The notes: generated by a model from the sequence alone, not told the origin. 64,000 bases of DNA from Hymenopus coronatus (GCA_030762935.1 CM060898.1:95276781-95340780); one strand, 5' to 3'. Positions 1 to 13,800 are shown, counted from the first letter of the stretch. A program made the numbers and translations.

Positions 1-366
1 ATTCCTTCCATTCTGCATTTCCTTCCTCTTTCCCCTAATTGGCTAATATACACCTTTGAAAGACAATGTAAAAGCCCTATGCATGCAAGGTAAGGTGTTA
101 AAAGTGATATAAAACACTCGTTCATGATAAATGCACATGATTTCAATCTCCTGAGAGGCAGGTTAAAAATGAAAAATCCTATCTATCTGCTGATAAGAAT
201 TTACATGCATTTCATATCCATCAGGTTTTTTCCCAGGGTTTTCCCTTATCTGAAAAGATAAATGTTGAGCTCCATGGACCCTGAGCTCATTTGAGCATCA
301 TTTCACTAATTTTATTTATTCACCATCCTATATGACATGCCAAGTTAAAGGATGTTATACAATATA

Positions 367-404
<38 letters not shown>

Positions 405-590
405 TGCTTGAAAATCCAAATAGGACAATTCTCTTTGAATATATTAAGTTAAATGATCATGATAAATATAGTGTTACCTACTATTTTGTATTGCACAACA
501 ACCTATACCACAACAGCAGCCCCTGAGAGATGACTAGTGCACATAACAGTTAAAAATACAGTGTAAGGTTATATGGAACATTATTTAGTG
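1..590 (+). repeat. Repeat family J, copy 1, split by a SINE F tail
   Basis: Bases 1-218 and 410-590 align with 35490-35915. Shared landmarks in order are TTTCCCCTRATTGG, a GAGAGGCAG block, TACATGCATTTCA, a TGCACAACA block and a TATATGGAA block. The intervening 219-400 is absent from the other copy and is a SINE insertion. No coding potential. The left end lies outside the window. Confidence 0.7.
219..400 (+). repeat. SINE F tail with a poly-A run
   Basis: The 3' body of a tRNA-derived SINE (GAGCTCATTTGAGCATCATT block, then ATATGACATGCCA and GTTAAAGGATGTTA) ends in about 30 A. The same body occurs at 25780-25915 and 26815-26958. The tRNA-like head is missing. It interrupts repeat J. Confidence 0.75.
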
Positions 591-599
591 ATGACAACA

Positions 600-780
600 G
601 CTGGGTAGCTGAGGATGTTAAGGCACTCACTCCTGGAAGGAAATCTGCAGTTCAATATGTCAGGATTGTCCTTACTGATAGGCTTTCAATCCTCCTAACT
701 GAAAATTTTGGGGAGATGCACTTAATTTAGGCCTGAAAACTTTACTTCTCATATTTCCTTTCCCAATCATCATTTCATAT
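600..780 (+). repeat. Possible degraded tRNA-derived SINE
   Basis: GGGTAGCTGAGGATGTTAAG resembles a tRNA D-arm/A-box, and CAGTTCAATAT 35 bp on is a weak B-box. No second copy was recognised in the window, so this is tentative. Confidence 0.3.
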
Positions 781-824
781 CATGTATCATCAGTACACAG
801 AATATTATGTTCACACTAAAAAAA

Positions 825-1563
825 TGTAAGGGTAAATTTATTACAGTTGAATGTGTAAAACTGCTTGGGATAAATATTGACAATTATCTCTCTTGAAACA
901 CATTGACTTTGTAGCTCATACAGTATTTATGCTAGCTAACCTAATAAATAAGTGCCAAAAGAATATTAAGGGTGGCCTATTTTTCTTTCTTCCAAAGTAT
1001 ATATAGATATGGTTTAATACTATGGGGTAGGATTTCTGAAGTACTTATTATGCATAAAAACATTTGTGAGAATGTTAACTGCTTCCTAAAAATAACAGGA
1101 TTGCAAACCTCTATTCAAGATGACCGAAATTCTCACAATTGCTAACTTATGTGTATATGATGTTTTAGTTTATATTAAAGAAAATGTAAATATGTACACA
1201 AAAATAAATGAAATACATACATATCAAACAAGAAATAATAACAAAGTAGAAATGCCTTTTCAGAGGCTCCAGAAAACAGCCAAATTTTATAAAACCATTG
1301 GAATTCAATTATATAACAGCTTGCCCATTGAAATAAAAAATTACAGTTTAAATAGATTTAAAGACAGCATGTATAAATGCCTGATAGAATACCCATGCTA
1401 TAGTGTACATGAATGTCAAAATGAATGTGTCAGATGTCTTGTACACAGTCTATAAGTATATAATTCTTAAGTTCTATTTAGAACATAGGACAAAGTCTAT
1501 TGTAATTTATGTAATTACCTAATGACAGATACTAAATTATTATTATTATTATTATTATTTTTA
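825..1563 (+). pseudogene. Relic of a Jockey/CR1-like non-LTR retrotransposon, 3' end
   Basis: Conceptual translation in mixed frames gives the C-terminal part of a LINE reverse-transcriptase ORF. First comes KLLGINIDNYLS, then an open stretch 1120-1455 with LCVYDVLVYIKEN, a histidine/YQTR element and IGIQLYNSLPIEIKN, the typical end of Jockey/CR1-type ORF2. Several frameshifts and stops lie before 1115. An (ATT)n tail at 1539-1563 marks the 3' end. The 5' part is absent. Confidence 0.75.
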
Positions 1564-3540
1564 TCTACTGATTGTGTTGAGATGCAATAATAACTGCCAT
1601 TAAATGCTAAAAAAAAGTCTAGTGATGGCAACAAGTCCTGTACAAGAGTGCATTTTGTTTACAACTGACATACCAGAGACAGGTCTCACAATCAGAGATT
1701 CTAACATGGCAGATTCAGATTCTGTCAAACCATGTTGCCATATTTAGTGATATCTAGCAGTGTTTAATTAGATTGGGTAGAATTTTTAGTTTGCGATTTT
1801 GCCAGTGTGTGCACATGGAGACAAGACAGTTCATCGCTCATAGATGGCTCAATAGGATGAAATCACATCTTGCAGATATGAAATAGGTGGAATTTGATCC
1901 ATGGACTTTCTCCTTCAAGGTATGGAATTCTTTTACAGGCAAATAAACATTACAGGGGATCAATGGCTCAATTATTTACTGTGTGATGTATTGGGGTTTA
2001 GAAGGGAAAAACAAAAGGTAAAGGATGCAAAGGCCTGAAAGGCGTGGCATATTTGCTTTACTGGGGTTAGTGTAAATAATCTGAAAGAAGCTCTTCTACT
2101 GCATTTGCTGAAATATTCCATATATATCCCATTATCACCAACTGCAGGGGTGTCATCCTGAGTGCATACAAGATGAGACATAAGAAATAAGATGGGGAAA
2201 GGAATTATACAATGTCTCAGGAAAGTGGTCAACTTTCCTTACTTAAATGTAAAGGTTCCCAGGTGTGATTTCTGGCCAAAATCGTATTTGTGAATCAGTA
2301 AGCTTCCATTATGGTTTCAAATATAGGTGTTCACTGCAATCTTTTGCTATCACAATACACAGTGTAGTAAAAGAAAGTTTAAAGTTTGCAGTAAACTGGC
2401 ATATTTTCTTTGACTTAATAAAAGTGCATTTTATGTTTCAAAATATGGGTATTTATTCAATTTCTGTGAGAGCTAGTTTTCTCTGCTTCTTCTTTCTTAA
2501 TTCAGATGATTTGATTCTTATATGTTATTTTGCTGTTAGAGCCACTTTTTAGTTACTTTCTATGTTTATAACAGCTGACATTAATTTCAGGCCCCAAAGC
2601 CACAAAGTGTAGTCAAGCATGATTTATAACTAAAGGAGTGGAACGACAATAGGGAGTAGCCAAGCTAAAACCCCAATGATCCCAAGAAGCGTTAAAACCT
2701 CTGCAATCTAGGAGATTTCAAATCTGGATTGCCAATGGAAGTTTTATGAAATAGTTTTATTATTCCCATGTCTAGGAATAATGCTAATATGCATTGTAGT
2801 ATTCATGATTATATGTGGTTAAGTTCCATACTTAGTGGAAAACAAATGCCACTTACCAAACAGTGAAGTATTAAAAATAGGAGTAGCTGTAGGTATTCAG
2901 AATGATATAACCCAACATCACCAATTCTTCTCAGGCATTTCTTAAATATATTTGCTAAACCTTCACACAAGTTAAAAGTTTAACATTATGCACTAAAATC
3001 TTGATAGAAAAATAATATACTAAAACAGCATTCTTCCAACAGCATTTTGGTGCAAGCAGAATTGTGGAACAAGTCTAAAGCACTACCTATTAACTTTTAT
3101 TTTCTATTGCAATAATGTCTGCCAGTTCATATCCTGCACACCCTAACTTAACCAAACCTTGGTTTAAATATAGTAAATAAATTACTCGAAGGTCTCATCG
3201 CAATTGACACAGCAACCTATTTGCTTAAATATGCACTTGTGTATAGTTATATACACTTAGGTATTTTTTATTTATTAACAGCTGTTGGAGATTTTGCTTC
3301 ATATTTTTTCTAATACTATTGGCTTTCCATCTTCTTTGATTGAATATTATGAGATAAATTTAAAATGGTTTTGTTTCTCTGAAATCCAGCTACCATACAT
3401 TGTTAGCAAATACCATACAAATACAAACTGGAACGATTGATCCAATAGGGGAGGCTCCTGAATGCATATGCTTCATTCCTTTATTGATAACTAATGACTA
3501 GGTTAAAAACTATCTAATAAACAAATTATTTTTCACTTAC
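1564..3540. other. ZER1 intron sequence, no feature recognised
   Basis: AT-rich sequence without a convincing exon, RNA gene or repeat seen elsewhere in the window. Reading frames of 60-95 codons here show no family resemblance. The next ZER1 exon, expected to encode more leucine-rich repeats, was not found. Confidence 0.5.
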
Positions 3541-4313
3541 CTTAGGTTTACTAGCTTACAAATTGATCCCATTGCATCTTGAAGTCTTTGCACATTGTAT
3601 AATACCAGAGATATCACATTTTTTAATTCACATAAATATGATAAGTCTCCTAAATCAAAACATCCAGAGAGATCAAGATGTGTTAAATTATTTAATGTAC
3701 GCAGGAGTAACGGAAAATACAATCTTTCTCCATGAACATACAAATTTCTTACTGCAAGACGTCTCAAATTAGGAGTCCTCAATATATAACCTCTTTTATG
3801 ATAAACACTGCTGCCTTCACCATCCTGCGCAGGTGAATTTTCTGGAAACAAGGTGTCCGGGAGAAGGTGAACTGATGATCCAATAATTAATGACAAAAGA
3901 CCATCTCCACTTTCATTTATGTGTACCAATGAACCTTCTGTGATGTTTGCACAATTGGCAATATCCAGTTCTGTTAATTTATGGCTTAATAAGGTGCATA
4001 ATCCATCATCTGTTATGCTTGAATTCCTAAGATGAACTCTTCGCAGCCTTGTCGTGTGAGGATTTTGGAAAATATTTACAAATCTATCATCTATTACATG
4101 ACCACTTTGTTGATAGACCTCCAATATTTTTTCGCATATTTCACTTGGGAGTGCAAGTCCTTCTTTAAGTTTATAATCTTTTGTGAAAGGATCAATTGAG
4201 CAAATTGTGTCAAGATGATGGACCACATACTTGAAACACAGTTCTAACAATGTTTCTGGCGCACTGTCTTTAGCATTGTCTTTACACGCTGCCAAAGAGA
4301 GCAACATAGTCAT
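3541..4313 (-). CDS. ZER1: ZER1 (zyg-11 related) orthologue, first coding exon only
   Basis: An open frame on the minus strand from ATG at 4313 (a second ATG is at 4307) to a donor AAG|GTAAGT at 3541/3540. It covers about 257 codons, roughly the N-terminal third of a 750-800 residue protein. The N-terminal segment APETLLELC...LPSEICEKIL matches the VHL/Cul2-box region of ZER1. Leucine-rich repeats follow (TRLRRVHLR, KLTELDIANC, NLTHLDLSGC, ISLVLYN). ZER1 and ZYG11 are substrate receptors of CUL2-RING ubiquitin ligases that recognise N-terminal glycine. The LPSEIC and SLVLYN stretches fit ZER1 better than ZYG11. The frame is also open upstream to an acceptor (TTTCTAG) at 4344, so this is a spliced exon and a 5' non-coding exon is expected. 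The armadillo-like C-terminal exons are not visible and must lie left of the window. Confidence 0.87.
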
Positions 4314-4343
4314 GAGGGCAATTTCTTCTTCCACCCTCCGAAT

Positions 4344-4615
4344 CTAGAAACATAATAAAAACAATCACTAAAAACTGATGTCAACACCAACAAGGTCATA
4401 AATGTTTTGTTATCAAGTACATACTGTCAAGTTCTGACATCTCAATACAAATGCAAGACTTTCAAAAACATTTTACGACAATGAACTAGCTAGCAAATCA
4501 AACCTTATCTCTAGCCCCCAAGGATATATTATTTATATTTAACACAACTACGTATGAAAAACTAATATATTTTCTGTAGAACATAAAGCACTACGTACCG
4601 CAAATTTAACCTACC
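4344..4615 (-). other. ZER1: ZER1 5' intron (putative)
   Basis: The minus strand has acceptor TTTCTAG directly before the ZER1 coding exon, and candidate donors at 4614 (AGACTTG|GTAGGT) and 4598 (GCG|GTACGT). A non-coding first exon between about 4600 and 4780 is therefore likely. Which donor is used cannot be decided by eye. Confidence 0.5.
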
Positions 4616-4739
4616 AAGTCTGGTGAGATTCCGATTTTATACGATGTCCGGGCTTTCTTTACTGCATTTTGTTTTAGCTTCCTGCTGAAGCTTAGAAATC
4701 GATGACATAACCACGAAAACTTATTCAATTTCTATTTAA

Positions 4740-4835
4740 TTTCTCACCTTGAATCAGCACTTCACACAGATGTTTCTCCATTAATTTACTGCGCGCATGC
4801 GTCATGTCCGTCACGTGAATGTTCGGTGCAGTGAC
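4740..4835. promoter_or_regulatory. Divergent ZER1/TBC1D13 promoter core
   Basis: The short gap between the two diverging genes is the most CpG-rich spot in this part of an otherwise AT-rich region. It holds an NRF1-like palindrome, CGCGCATGCGTC (4792-4803, 10 of 12 consensus positions), and a perfect palindromic E-box TCACGTGA (4811-4818) 25 bp before the TBC1D13 ATG. No TATA box is evident. NRF1 and CACGTG sites are typical of bidirectional housekeeping promoters; their use here is inferred. Confidence 0.6.
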
Positions 4836-4855
4836 ATGGCGGTGTATAGGGCTAG
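4836..4855 (+). CDS. TBC1D13: TBC1D13 exon 1 (residues 1-7)
   Basis: A 20-base coding start, ATG GCG GTG TAT AGG GCT AG, followed by donor GTGTGT. Codon 7 is completed by the first base of exon 2 to give Arg. It lies directly downstream of the CpG-containing divergent promoter. Intron 1 would be only 98 bp. The phase fits exon 2, but so short an exon could be miscalled. Confidence 0.75.
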
Positions 4856-7800
4856 GTGTGTTGAATTGTCAATTCACAGTTTTAAATTAATATTTCATTG
4901 ACAAGTACGTCGATTACGTTTATGATATTCACGAAGTAGTGTTTCTGTTTCAGGTTAAAAGAGTTCGACGATGCGCTGAACTCAGAAGAAATAAATATAA
5001 AGAAACTAAGATTACTGTGTTTTCATGGTTAGTAACACCCCCTTATACAACCTATAATTAAGCAAAAGTGTGCACGAGGATTTAAAAATTGCAGCGAGAA
5101 TAGTGAACCAATGTAATAAAAGCAAGCAATGTACAAAATTATCATAGTTATAATATAATTTGAGCCGAACAAAAGGCAAACGATCAGTTGAAGCCTAGTG
5201 TAATTGCTAGGGGGGAAAAAATAAAATGTTATATTTTGCATGAATTTTAGTGTTTGTGCCTGAAAGGCGTTTTAATGCAGGAACCCAGAGGTCAGCTTCT
5301 TTTCTTCTTTTTTGTATTTTGAGGGCTCTTGGGGTTATCAAAAAATAATAGTGCATATGCAAATTTAAGAAATGACCCAGTTCCTTGATTGTAAACCATC
5401 CATTAGATTTTTGTCAACTTTTCAGAAAATAAAAGTATTTCTTATGAATAACTTAAATTATTATATGTATAAGACATTAAAACATGCTGGCTAGTAGCTG
5501 TCCTAGATTATATTTATTTATTTTTTTTATTTATTTATTTATTTATGCTAAGCATTATACAGGTGAATATGATCGGTGTTCAGCCCTGGCTCTTTACCGG
5601 TCATACTCATATTTTACAATAGTTTATTAATTCTAGTTTATTGCATCATTTTGTCTATTTACTGTCCATATCCATTTATTTTTCACTTTGCATAAGAATT
5701 GTCCAATCTTCTTACTATCTTTTTGAAACATTTCAACTACTACTACATTTCTATCTATTTTAAACCATTTCTTATTAATATACTTTTTTCTCCAAATTTC
5801 AGTTCCTTTACATTTAAATAAAATGTGTTCTATATCTTCATTTCCGCCACATATAGGACATTGATTTTGTGGAATACCTTTCCTTAGACCTTTTAATCTC
5901 CATACTCCTGCTTTCAGCCATGCAATACCTTCTCGCTCCTCTTTATTTGTCACATCAATGTACTTTTCCCTTCCCCATGAGACTTTCATTGGTATATAGA
6001 AAACTAAAGATCTCTTTTCAGTTATTTCACTAAATATTTTTTGTATTTCTATATCCTCAAATCTTTTCCTTGCCAACTTCCAGAAGTTATTCACATTATT
6101 TTCTCTTCTTCTCCACATTTCCCCTAACCCACTACTTTCCAGGTTATTTCGAAGACAGTCTACCCATCCCTTGTTCTTTAAACTTTTCTCTTGATATACT
6201 AAACACTGTTTTAACAAATTCCTTTCTTCCAATTTCAATATCCTATGCCAAAATTTCAATGCCCTTTCCATAATCTTTCCCTTACTTGCCACTCTACCCA
6301 GCTCTATTTGTGCTACCTGCCTAACAGTTGCATTTGGTAACCCCAGTATTTCTTTGCAAAATTTCCTATGCACCTCATCTATGCCTTCCCATCCTCCTTC
6401 TAATCCCCATACTTCTATCCCATATAGCATTTTTGCCTCAACCACCATATTGTACACTTTTTCTAACCATCTAATATTTATATTAGGTGCTTTGTATTTG
6501 CAACTTCTAATAGCTGATAAAGCTCCTTTTCCTTTTGCCAATGCAAATTTCTTTTGCTTTTCCCAATTGCCACCACTATCAATTTTAACTCCTAGATAAA
6601 TACATTCTCTCACTACCCTGTACTCCTTTTCATTCTCATTCTTCCATTTTTCATATTTGCTCAATTTTCCCCCTTTTTTGAACACTACAATCTGCGTCTT
6701 GTCCTGGTTCACTTTTAAACTCCACTCTTTACAGTAATTATTTAATGTTTGCAAGGATTGTTTCAAGCCATTCACTGTAATTGCACCTATAACTAGATCA
6801 TCTGCAAACAGTAATCCTGGAATCTGAATATTATTAATTACTGGCATCGAGTTATTATTTCTCCCAATTTCTGTTAATACATCATCTATATATAAATTGA
6901 ATAGGACTGGACTTAACTTACATCCCTGTCTAAGGCCTTTCTCTTGTTGGATTTCTCTTGTTACAACCCCTTCCTCCACTCTTATACAAAAAGTATTTTC
7001 CTTATATAATGCTCTAAGGGTGTCCACCATTTGTTTACTCACTCCTTTAGTCAACAACTTATGCCACAGCAATTGAAGCTCTATCCTATCGTATGCTTTC
7101 TCTAAATCCACAAAAGCCATATATAACTTTCCTCTTTTGTCTTTCAAGTATTTATCTACCAGTGTTTTTATAATAAATAAGTTATCAACTGTCCTCCTCC
7201 CTTTTCTAAAGCCCATCTGAAGTTCCGAGAGGATATCATATTCTTCAACCCATGTTTGTATCCTGCTTGCCATAATACCAGTAAAAATTTTTCCTACATT
7301 TGATAATAATGCAATGCCTCTATAGTTGTTTGGTTTGTCAACACTACCCTTGCCTTTGTATATTGGATGTATGATTGCTTTCCTCCACTTATCTGGTATA
7401 TACCCCTTCACCTTAATTGTGTTAAATAAGTCTACTAAAACCTTAACTCTGTTTATTTCAGTGCACCATTCCTTAAGGAACTCTGGAGGGATTCCATCTA
7501 TTCCCGTTGCTTTATTTCTTTTCATTATTTTCACCTGTTGGATTATTTCTTCACTTCTTATTATATCATCGAGTATATCTACATAGTTATTACCTATTTC
7601 CCAATTTCCTATCTCATTTTTACTCTTTTTTTCCCCATACAAATTTTTAAAATATTCCATCCATTCTCCTGGTTTTATACTTGGTTTTGTTACATATTTA
7701 TTATACATTGATTTCATAACCTTCCATATCTCATTTGCATTATTTTCATTTAGAATTCGTATCAAATTACTTTCATATTTTTTCATCCAGCTTGTTTTCT

Positions 7801-10800
7801 TTTGTTCCAGTAATAAATTATATAAATCCCTCCCTTGCATATACTCTTTCTTTAATTCTATGTTTCCTAATTCCCTCCACTTTATGAGCAGCTGTTTGAC
7901 TTGTCTTTTTAGATTATATATCAGTTAACTGTATACATTTAAAGTCTTTTTCTTCCTAGTAGGTAGGTGTGTATAATATTTATATTTGTGCTGCTAATAG
8001 TTGTTACTACTATGTTAACTCTAAAAAATAGCCATATGAATCTGTGCTGACATACAGTGGTTTTCATGTAATGAGTATGGAATCTTTTGTTTTCCAGTAG
8101 AAATTAGAAGAGGAATTTATCCATTCTTTTATATACTTTAATTCACCAAATTGATAACAGACTGTTAGCTATGTCTATAATAAATGGAAAGGGTGTAGAA
8201 GTCCATAGTTTTAAGCGGTGATGCTACATGGTACAGAAATGAAATGATGTATCTGACTTTAGTTTTTGTTGTTATAAAAATTATTCTATGCTGTACTAGG
8301 TGTATATATTTTGCATCATTCAAGCAGTGATGCCTTGTACCTGGTCTCAAATGTAAAGCTATGAACAGTATAAAAGAAACTGAATTAATTTTCCATCTAG
8401 ATTTTTTTGGGGGAATGTGACATGATTATGCTCATAATTATTATGCGTTAAAGTTTTCACAGAATGATAGTTTTTGTAGTTTGATACAGTTGACATTGCT
8501 GGAGGGTGGCACTCAACACTGCAGTCCAACAACCTCAGTTATGCAGCTTATCAGCAAAGAGGTTGGATTTATAGAAGTTGACCCAATTGCAATTTGGGGT
8601 AATCTCTGATACGTGTCATGCTTTTTGGTACACATTTAAGTGTAGCCTAATGTTGAAGGCCCTAAATAGCAAGCCATAGCCAAGAAATTGGCGCTTCTAA
8701 ATCACCAATCTGTGCTACAAATATAGGAAAAATTCTGCAGTTTGCATTAAGAGCATATAAATATGTCAATTAATGGACTTGTACAAATCAGGGCTGCTTA
8801 CAAATGGTTTTAATGTACAAAGAAATTTGATAAAGTGCCAGGGAAGCAGCTAGAACTTTCAAGCTAAATTTAATAGTGAAAGGTCTCTAGGTAGTCAGAT
8901 CCTAAATTTGTCTGTGTCGAAGGAAGAGATAGAAGGTATGATTACATCACGCCAGTATTCTTTAAAGGCAGAAAAAACAAATTTCTGCTCTAGGGGGAAA
9001 TAGGATCTGAAAATGAATACAGGAGAAGTAACTTGGGTGGTTAAGTTTCTCACAGAAGCATGTTAATATGTTCATCATGAATTTGTTGCAAACAAATCTC
9101 CTTATCATTTCTAACCTATCATCCCACTGTTAGTAGATTTTAACTGCAGATAGGATTTTCAAATAAATACGTCAGAAGCTTGAATTGCAGGTTCTGATAA
9201 TGGTGGCAGACAAAACTTGTTTTGCAAAATATGGTAGTCTTAGTTTTGATAAGTCCCATGTGGATAAGTGAGAATTTGCATGTAAGCGCCTTTTTAACGA
9301 TACCAACAACTTTGTCAATTCATAACTTAATTTTTACTTTCTCTGCCATCTACCTGTAGTAAACAGGAAGTACATTTGTATACCACCAACAATTTGATAT
9401 TGAGATTTCATTTTTGAAGCAATGTGAATAATTAAAAAAAGATGGTCTGTCAAAATCAAAAGCTGTTTAACTCATTTAGACCCAAAATATAAAACGGCAT
9501 TATTTTCAGAATTTTCAATACAAGCTTAATGAAATGCCATCTGAACATAAAAATAGATTTTAAAAATACCTATATCACATTTTTGAACAAAGTTACAGGC
9601 TGTCCTATACATAGGACATTGGGAATACACGTTTCTAGATAGCACGTATTACATATTGGTTGGTATGAATAAAAGGCACTAGCTTTATTCTCACTAATTC
9701 CAAGCTACAGCTCGGTTTCGCATAAATAAAAAGCTTCTGCTCAACCACCTCACCTCCTGAAGCTGGCTGACCTTGATCACTGAGCTTTAGCTCTCAAAAT
9801 GGTGTAAATAAAAACAAGACATGCTCGCTACTCTGAAGCTTTTGCTGGGTATTTCTTTAGGTACTCGCATAGCTACGTCAGCTTGCTCACCTGCAGTGTT
9901 GTACCATGGCGGAGTTCATGATGGTGATTTCTGAGTAGAAAATAAAAGCTTATGCAAGATGTAGGGACTCGGATATGAACAGATACAAACAATTATACCA
10001 TTTAGAAAGAGAAAATGTATACTGGCTTGCACATTTTCTTCCAGAGTCAAATGAAACACGAGTTGGAGCTCTTAACAATACTGGAAAAATGCAAACTTTT
10101 TTAAAATATGTAGGAGATCCTGGTTTTCAAGTCGGTGTTGCGGAGGATCCAGGTGTTACATAGGCTAAGATCTCAAATACCTTCTGGGAAGTTGTTAACG
10201 TAATCAACACTAGAGCAAGGAATTAGATACAATTTCCTACAACTGATGTTGCTGCTCTTCAGGAGTGGTCAGAACATTATAATTTCCCTGATGCAATTGA
10301 AGCAGTGGATTGTACTCATGTTCTAATGAGGCGAACAAAATGTACACGGCGACAAGTAAATTAATAGGAAAGGAGTTCCTAGCATCAATGTGCAGGCTAT
10401 ATGCAAATCACAAACAGAATGTGAGTGAGGTCTAGTGACATAATCACAGCAATGTACAAAAATGTAACACGTGCTCACACAAATCTAACCCAGATTATAA
10501 TTAAAGAATTCCCCATATAAAGATCCTAAATTTACTTTCTTCCACCACATCATTAACTCACGATAACACAGTATAAAGTCTTGTAATTATTATTTTGATA
10601 TTTTATTAGGTTTTAATTGCCTAGCTGCAGATGATAGATAATGATGCAAAAAAAAAAGTATAAATAATAATTGTTAAGTGACAGACTCCTAATACCTTCA
10701 AATCAAGCAAATCATTGCAGATGATAAATAATGATGCAAAAAAGCAAGTATAAATAATATACTTCCAATATATCATTTTTTAAGTGGCAGGCTCTTAATA

Positions 10801-13800
10801 CCTTCAAATTAAGCAAATCAATTATTGAATTCCAAAAGGGGATGACAGTCAATCTCATTTATTTTCATTTGTGTGGTGTTAGTTCATAAGATAAATTATA
10901 AATTGTTGTATCTCCATTTCCTGTTAGTTTTAAAAATTAATTTCATGACATATATTTCATACAATAGGTTTAATTGTTAAAACTTTCAGAAAATGCATGA
11001 AAAATTCCTTATTAATTGGATGATAACCCCCATTGTGTCAACTATATTTATTTGCAGAATTTCATATAATTCCTAAAATTGTAAGACTAGGTGCTTTAAA
11101 CTGACAATAAAACTAAAAGCAACATAAAACAAAATGAAAAACAACAACAGACACATGGTCCATGATGTTACAATTGAAGATGCTTCATCCTCCAGAGCGT
11201 TCACCACCTCAGGAAATTTGAAGTGTAGTAAAGTGCTGCTGAGATCCATGTTCCCTTTCTCGTTATGATAGGTTGGGAAGGGGGTAGGGTACAGAAGTGC
11301 AATTGATGTAAATGTTGAATTCTTGATGAGGCTTTCACAAAGATCTTTTTAATACTGGAAATCAATTTATCAACATCCAGAAACAAGCATTGTATCTCTC
11401 TGACACTCTGAGAAAGCTATGTGTTACACAGTCTCATGAAGCATGTTTGGAAATAGCACTTGTAACATTATTCCAGCCTTTTTCATATATAGTGTAGCAT
11501 CACTAATGAAAAGTAACATTGTTGTATTGAATTTCTTCAGACCATAGTAACTGGAATGAATTGGTGAGTAACTGCAATAGTTGAATTGATAGCTTTTCAG
11601 ACTTTCTGTTGTAAACAGGAATGGTTTCATTGATTCATATTCTGAAGGAAGGATCTAATGACCCAATAATGACATTGCCAATGAAATGAGGCCATGGGAT
11701 CAGTTGGCTCATGATAGAAATACAGATCTCATTTTCCATTTTATCTTTAATGATTTTCATTTCATCATCATAACATTTGCTTAAATAACATTTTTGCAAG
11801 CTTGACTCGCTAGGCACGGATTTATTCGTATACTTCTCCAAAAACTGCGTTAAATATAGGATTCTGAAATTTCCACAAAGGGATTCTGGCACTAAGAAAA
11901 GCTTTACATAAGTTGAATGCAAATTGGAATTTTCAGCTTGATGTTGCAATTACTGTTGGAAGCAAAGAAATCTTTTACCATTAATCTTGGGAAGTGCATT
12001 TTTGTGTATGTAGTGATATGTTGTAATATTATATGTAATTTTATATGAAATGTTTTTTGTTTTTTGTTCACTGATTGCTTGCATATTTTGCATTGGGTAC
12101 TTTACCGTCAGTACAAAATACGTTGGATCCAAGCGTATTAACATAACTTTGCAATTTACTGTGTAAAAGAGCTCTGAATTTCTGCATCTTGCTGCTAGCA
12201 ATAATAACATTGCAATGAAAACTGAAAGAAAAATAAAGTTAGACATGCACTCATTACCCTTTTAAAATAAACACCAGCAGTAATTAAATACTTTCTTTTT
12301 ATTTATAGATTTTTTTGCATGGCAGCACTCATTGTTGCAAAGAGAGTAATAATGAACTGATGGAAAGACAATAATATACATTCAGAAGTCACTTTTATTG
12401 TAACGGTTATATAAATGAAATATACCTGTAGGTAGTTTTATATAATAAATAATAGATAGATAAATAAAGGCAACAAAAAGCAATTATTATAAAATAAGTA
12501 TTTATATTTTAAAAGGCAGCAAAAGGCAACATAAAACTGGTGTTTCGATCACAAAGGTATAATTCTTACAGATTCACTTTCGAATTGAAGATAAATTTGA
12601 CATATTTCTGGTCTCTGATTATTAGAATATTGGTAGAGAAATGTATATATATAACATATTAGATTTTTGTGCTTAGTGCTCATACTATTACATTTGTATT
12701 TAGTTGTGTTTTGAATAGAATTATACAGGATAAATTATATAGTGGTAAATAAATTAAAATGTAAACACTTCACGATAGCTCTTCCTCATTGTAAAGTGAA
12801 AGCAGTGGTGGACGTATACCATTTGTTCATTATAGATCATATATATTTAATTTCTACTTTATTTGAATACCTAGCAAGGGAAGTGAAAATATGCTCATCA
12901 TGTTCCTCACTGACACAAAATTGCCAAATAGGTATTGCATTGCAAATTGAATACTTATAGCAAAAGTTATGAGATGGTACATATGCCAAATATTTGTTGC
13001 TAATCCATTCCCTTTCTATCCTTAGAACACTTTAATGAGAATAGATGGATATTATATGATATGAAGTGTAATGCCAGTATATTTAAAAAAATGAAGATTA
13101 CATTATTCTGCAATGTTGCTGAAAAAACAAACCTGGATCATTATCATTTCCATATGACTTTGTTCATGGTTCATGCAACCTGGTAATAGCATAGTGTGGC
13201 CCATTTTATTGAGAGTATGTGAACACGAGGAGAGCAAATCTAAGTGCTATGTTGTGAGCAACAGCTATTAGTGAAGTGTTTGATAACGTTTGCAGATTTA
13301 TATGTTATATAGGTAATACACAAAACAATAACTTCATTGTGTTATAATTAAGTAATACTAGTAGGGTCACTAAATAAGTATGGGGACAGCAAATAATGAA
13401 TACTCATAGAGACAATTTGTTTATCCCAATTTCTCGAGTACTGTATGCAGCGTTCCATCCTCTGGAACCACTGCTGGAAACATTCATGTCACTCAGTTTC
13501 TGGCACTGCAGATAACTCCTGCAACAGTTTCCTCAGGGCCAGAAAATTCGTAACCTCGAAGCCGGTTCTGCCTATAGGGAATAGGAGAGAATCACATGGT
13601 GCCAAATACAGAATGTCAGTAGTTTTGCATTGGTTCCTTGCAGAAACTTCATTGTTATTTTAGTTGTGTGAGCTGATGCATTATCATAATGCAACAAAAT
13701 GCCCCTTAGTCCTGTCTTTGGATGTTTTACTAGGATTTTTTAACAGTTTCAGAATGCAAACTTCTGTGTACCATTTTGCAATAACAGCTTTCTGATTTTC

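Noticed and set aside
2265..2552. Possible next ZER1 exon or unrelated gene
   Set aside because: The 95-codon frame is on the opposite strand to ZER1, has no leucine-rich or armadillo pattern, and shows no homology I recognise.
12742..12960. 72-codon frame in intron 2
   Set aside because: No recognisable domain, no splice context, AT-biased codons like the surrounding intron.
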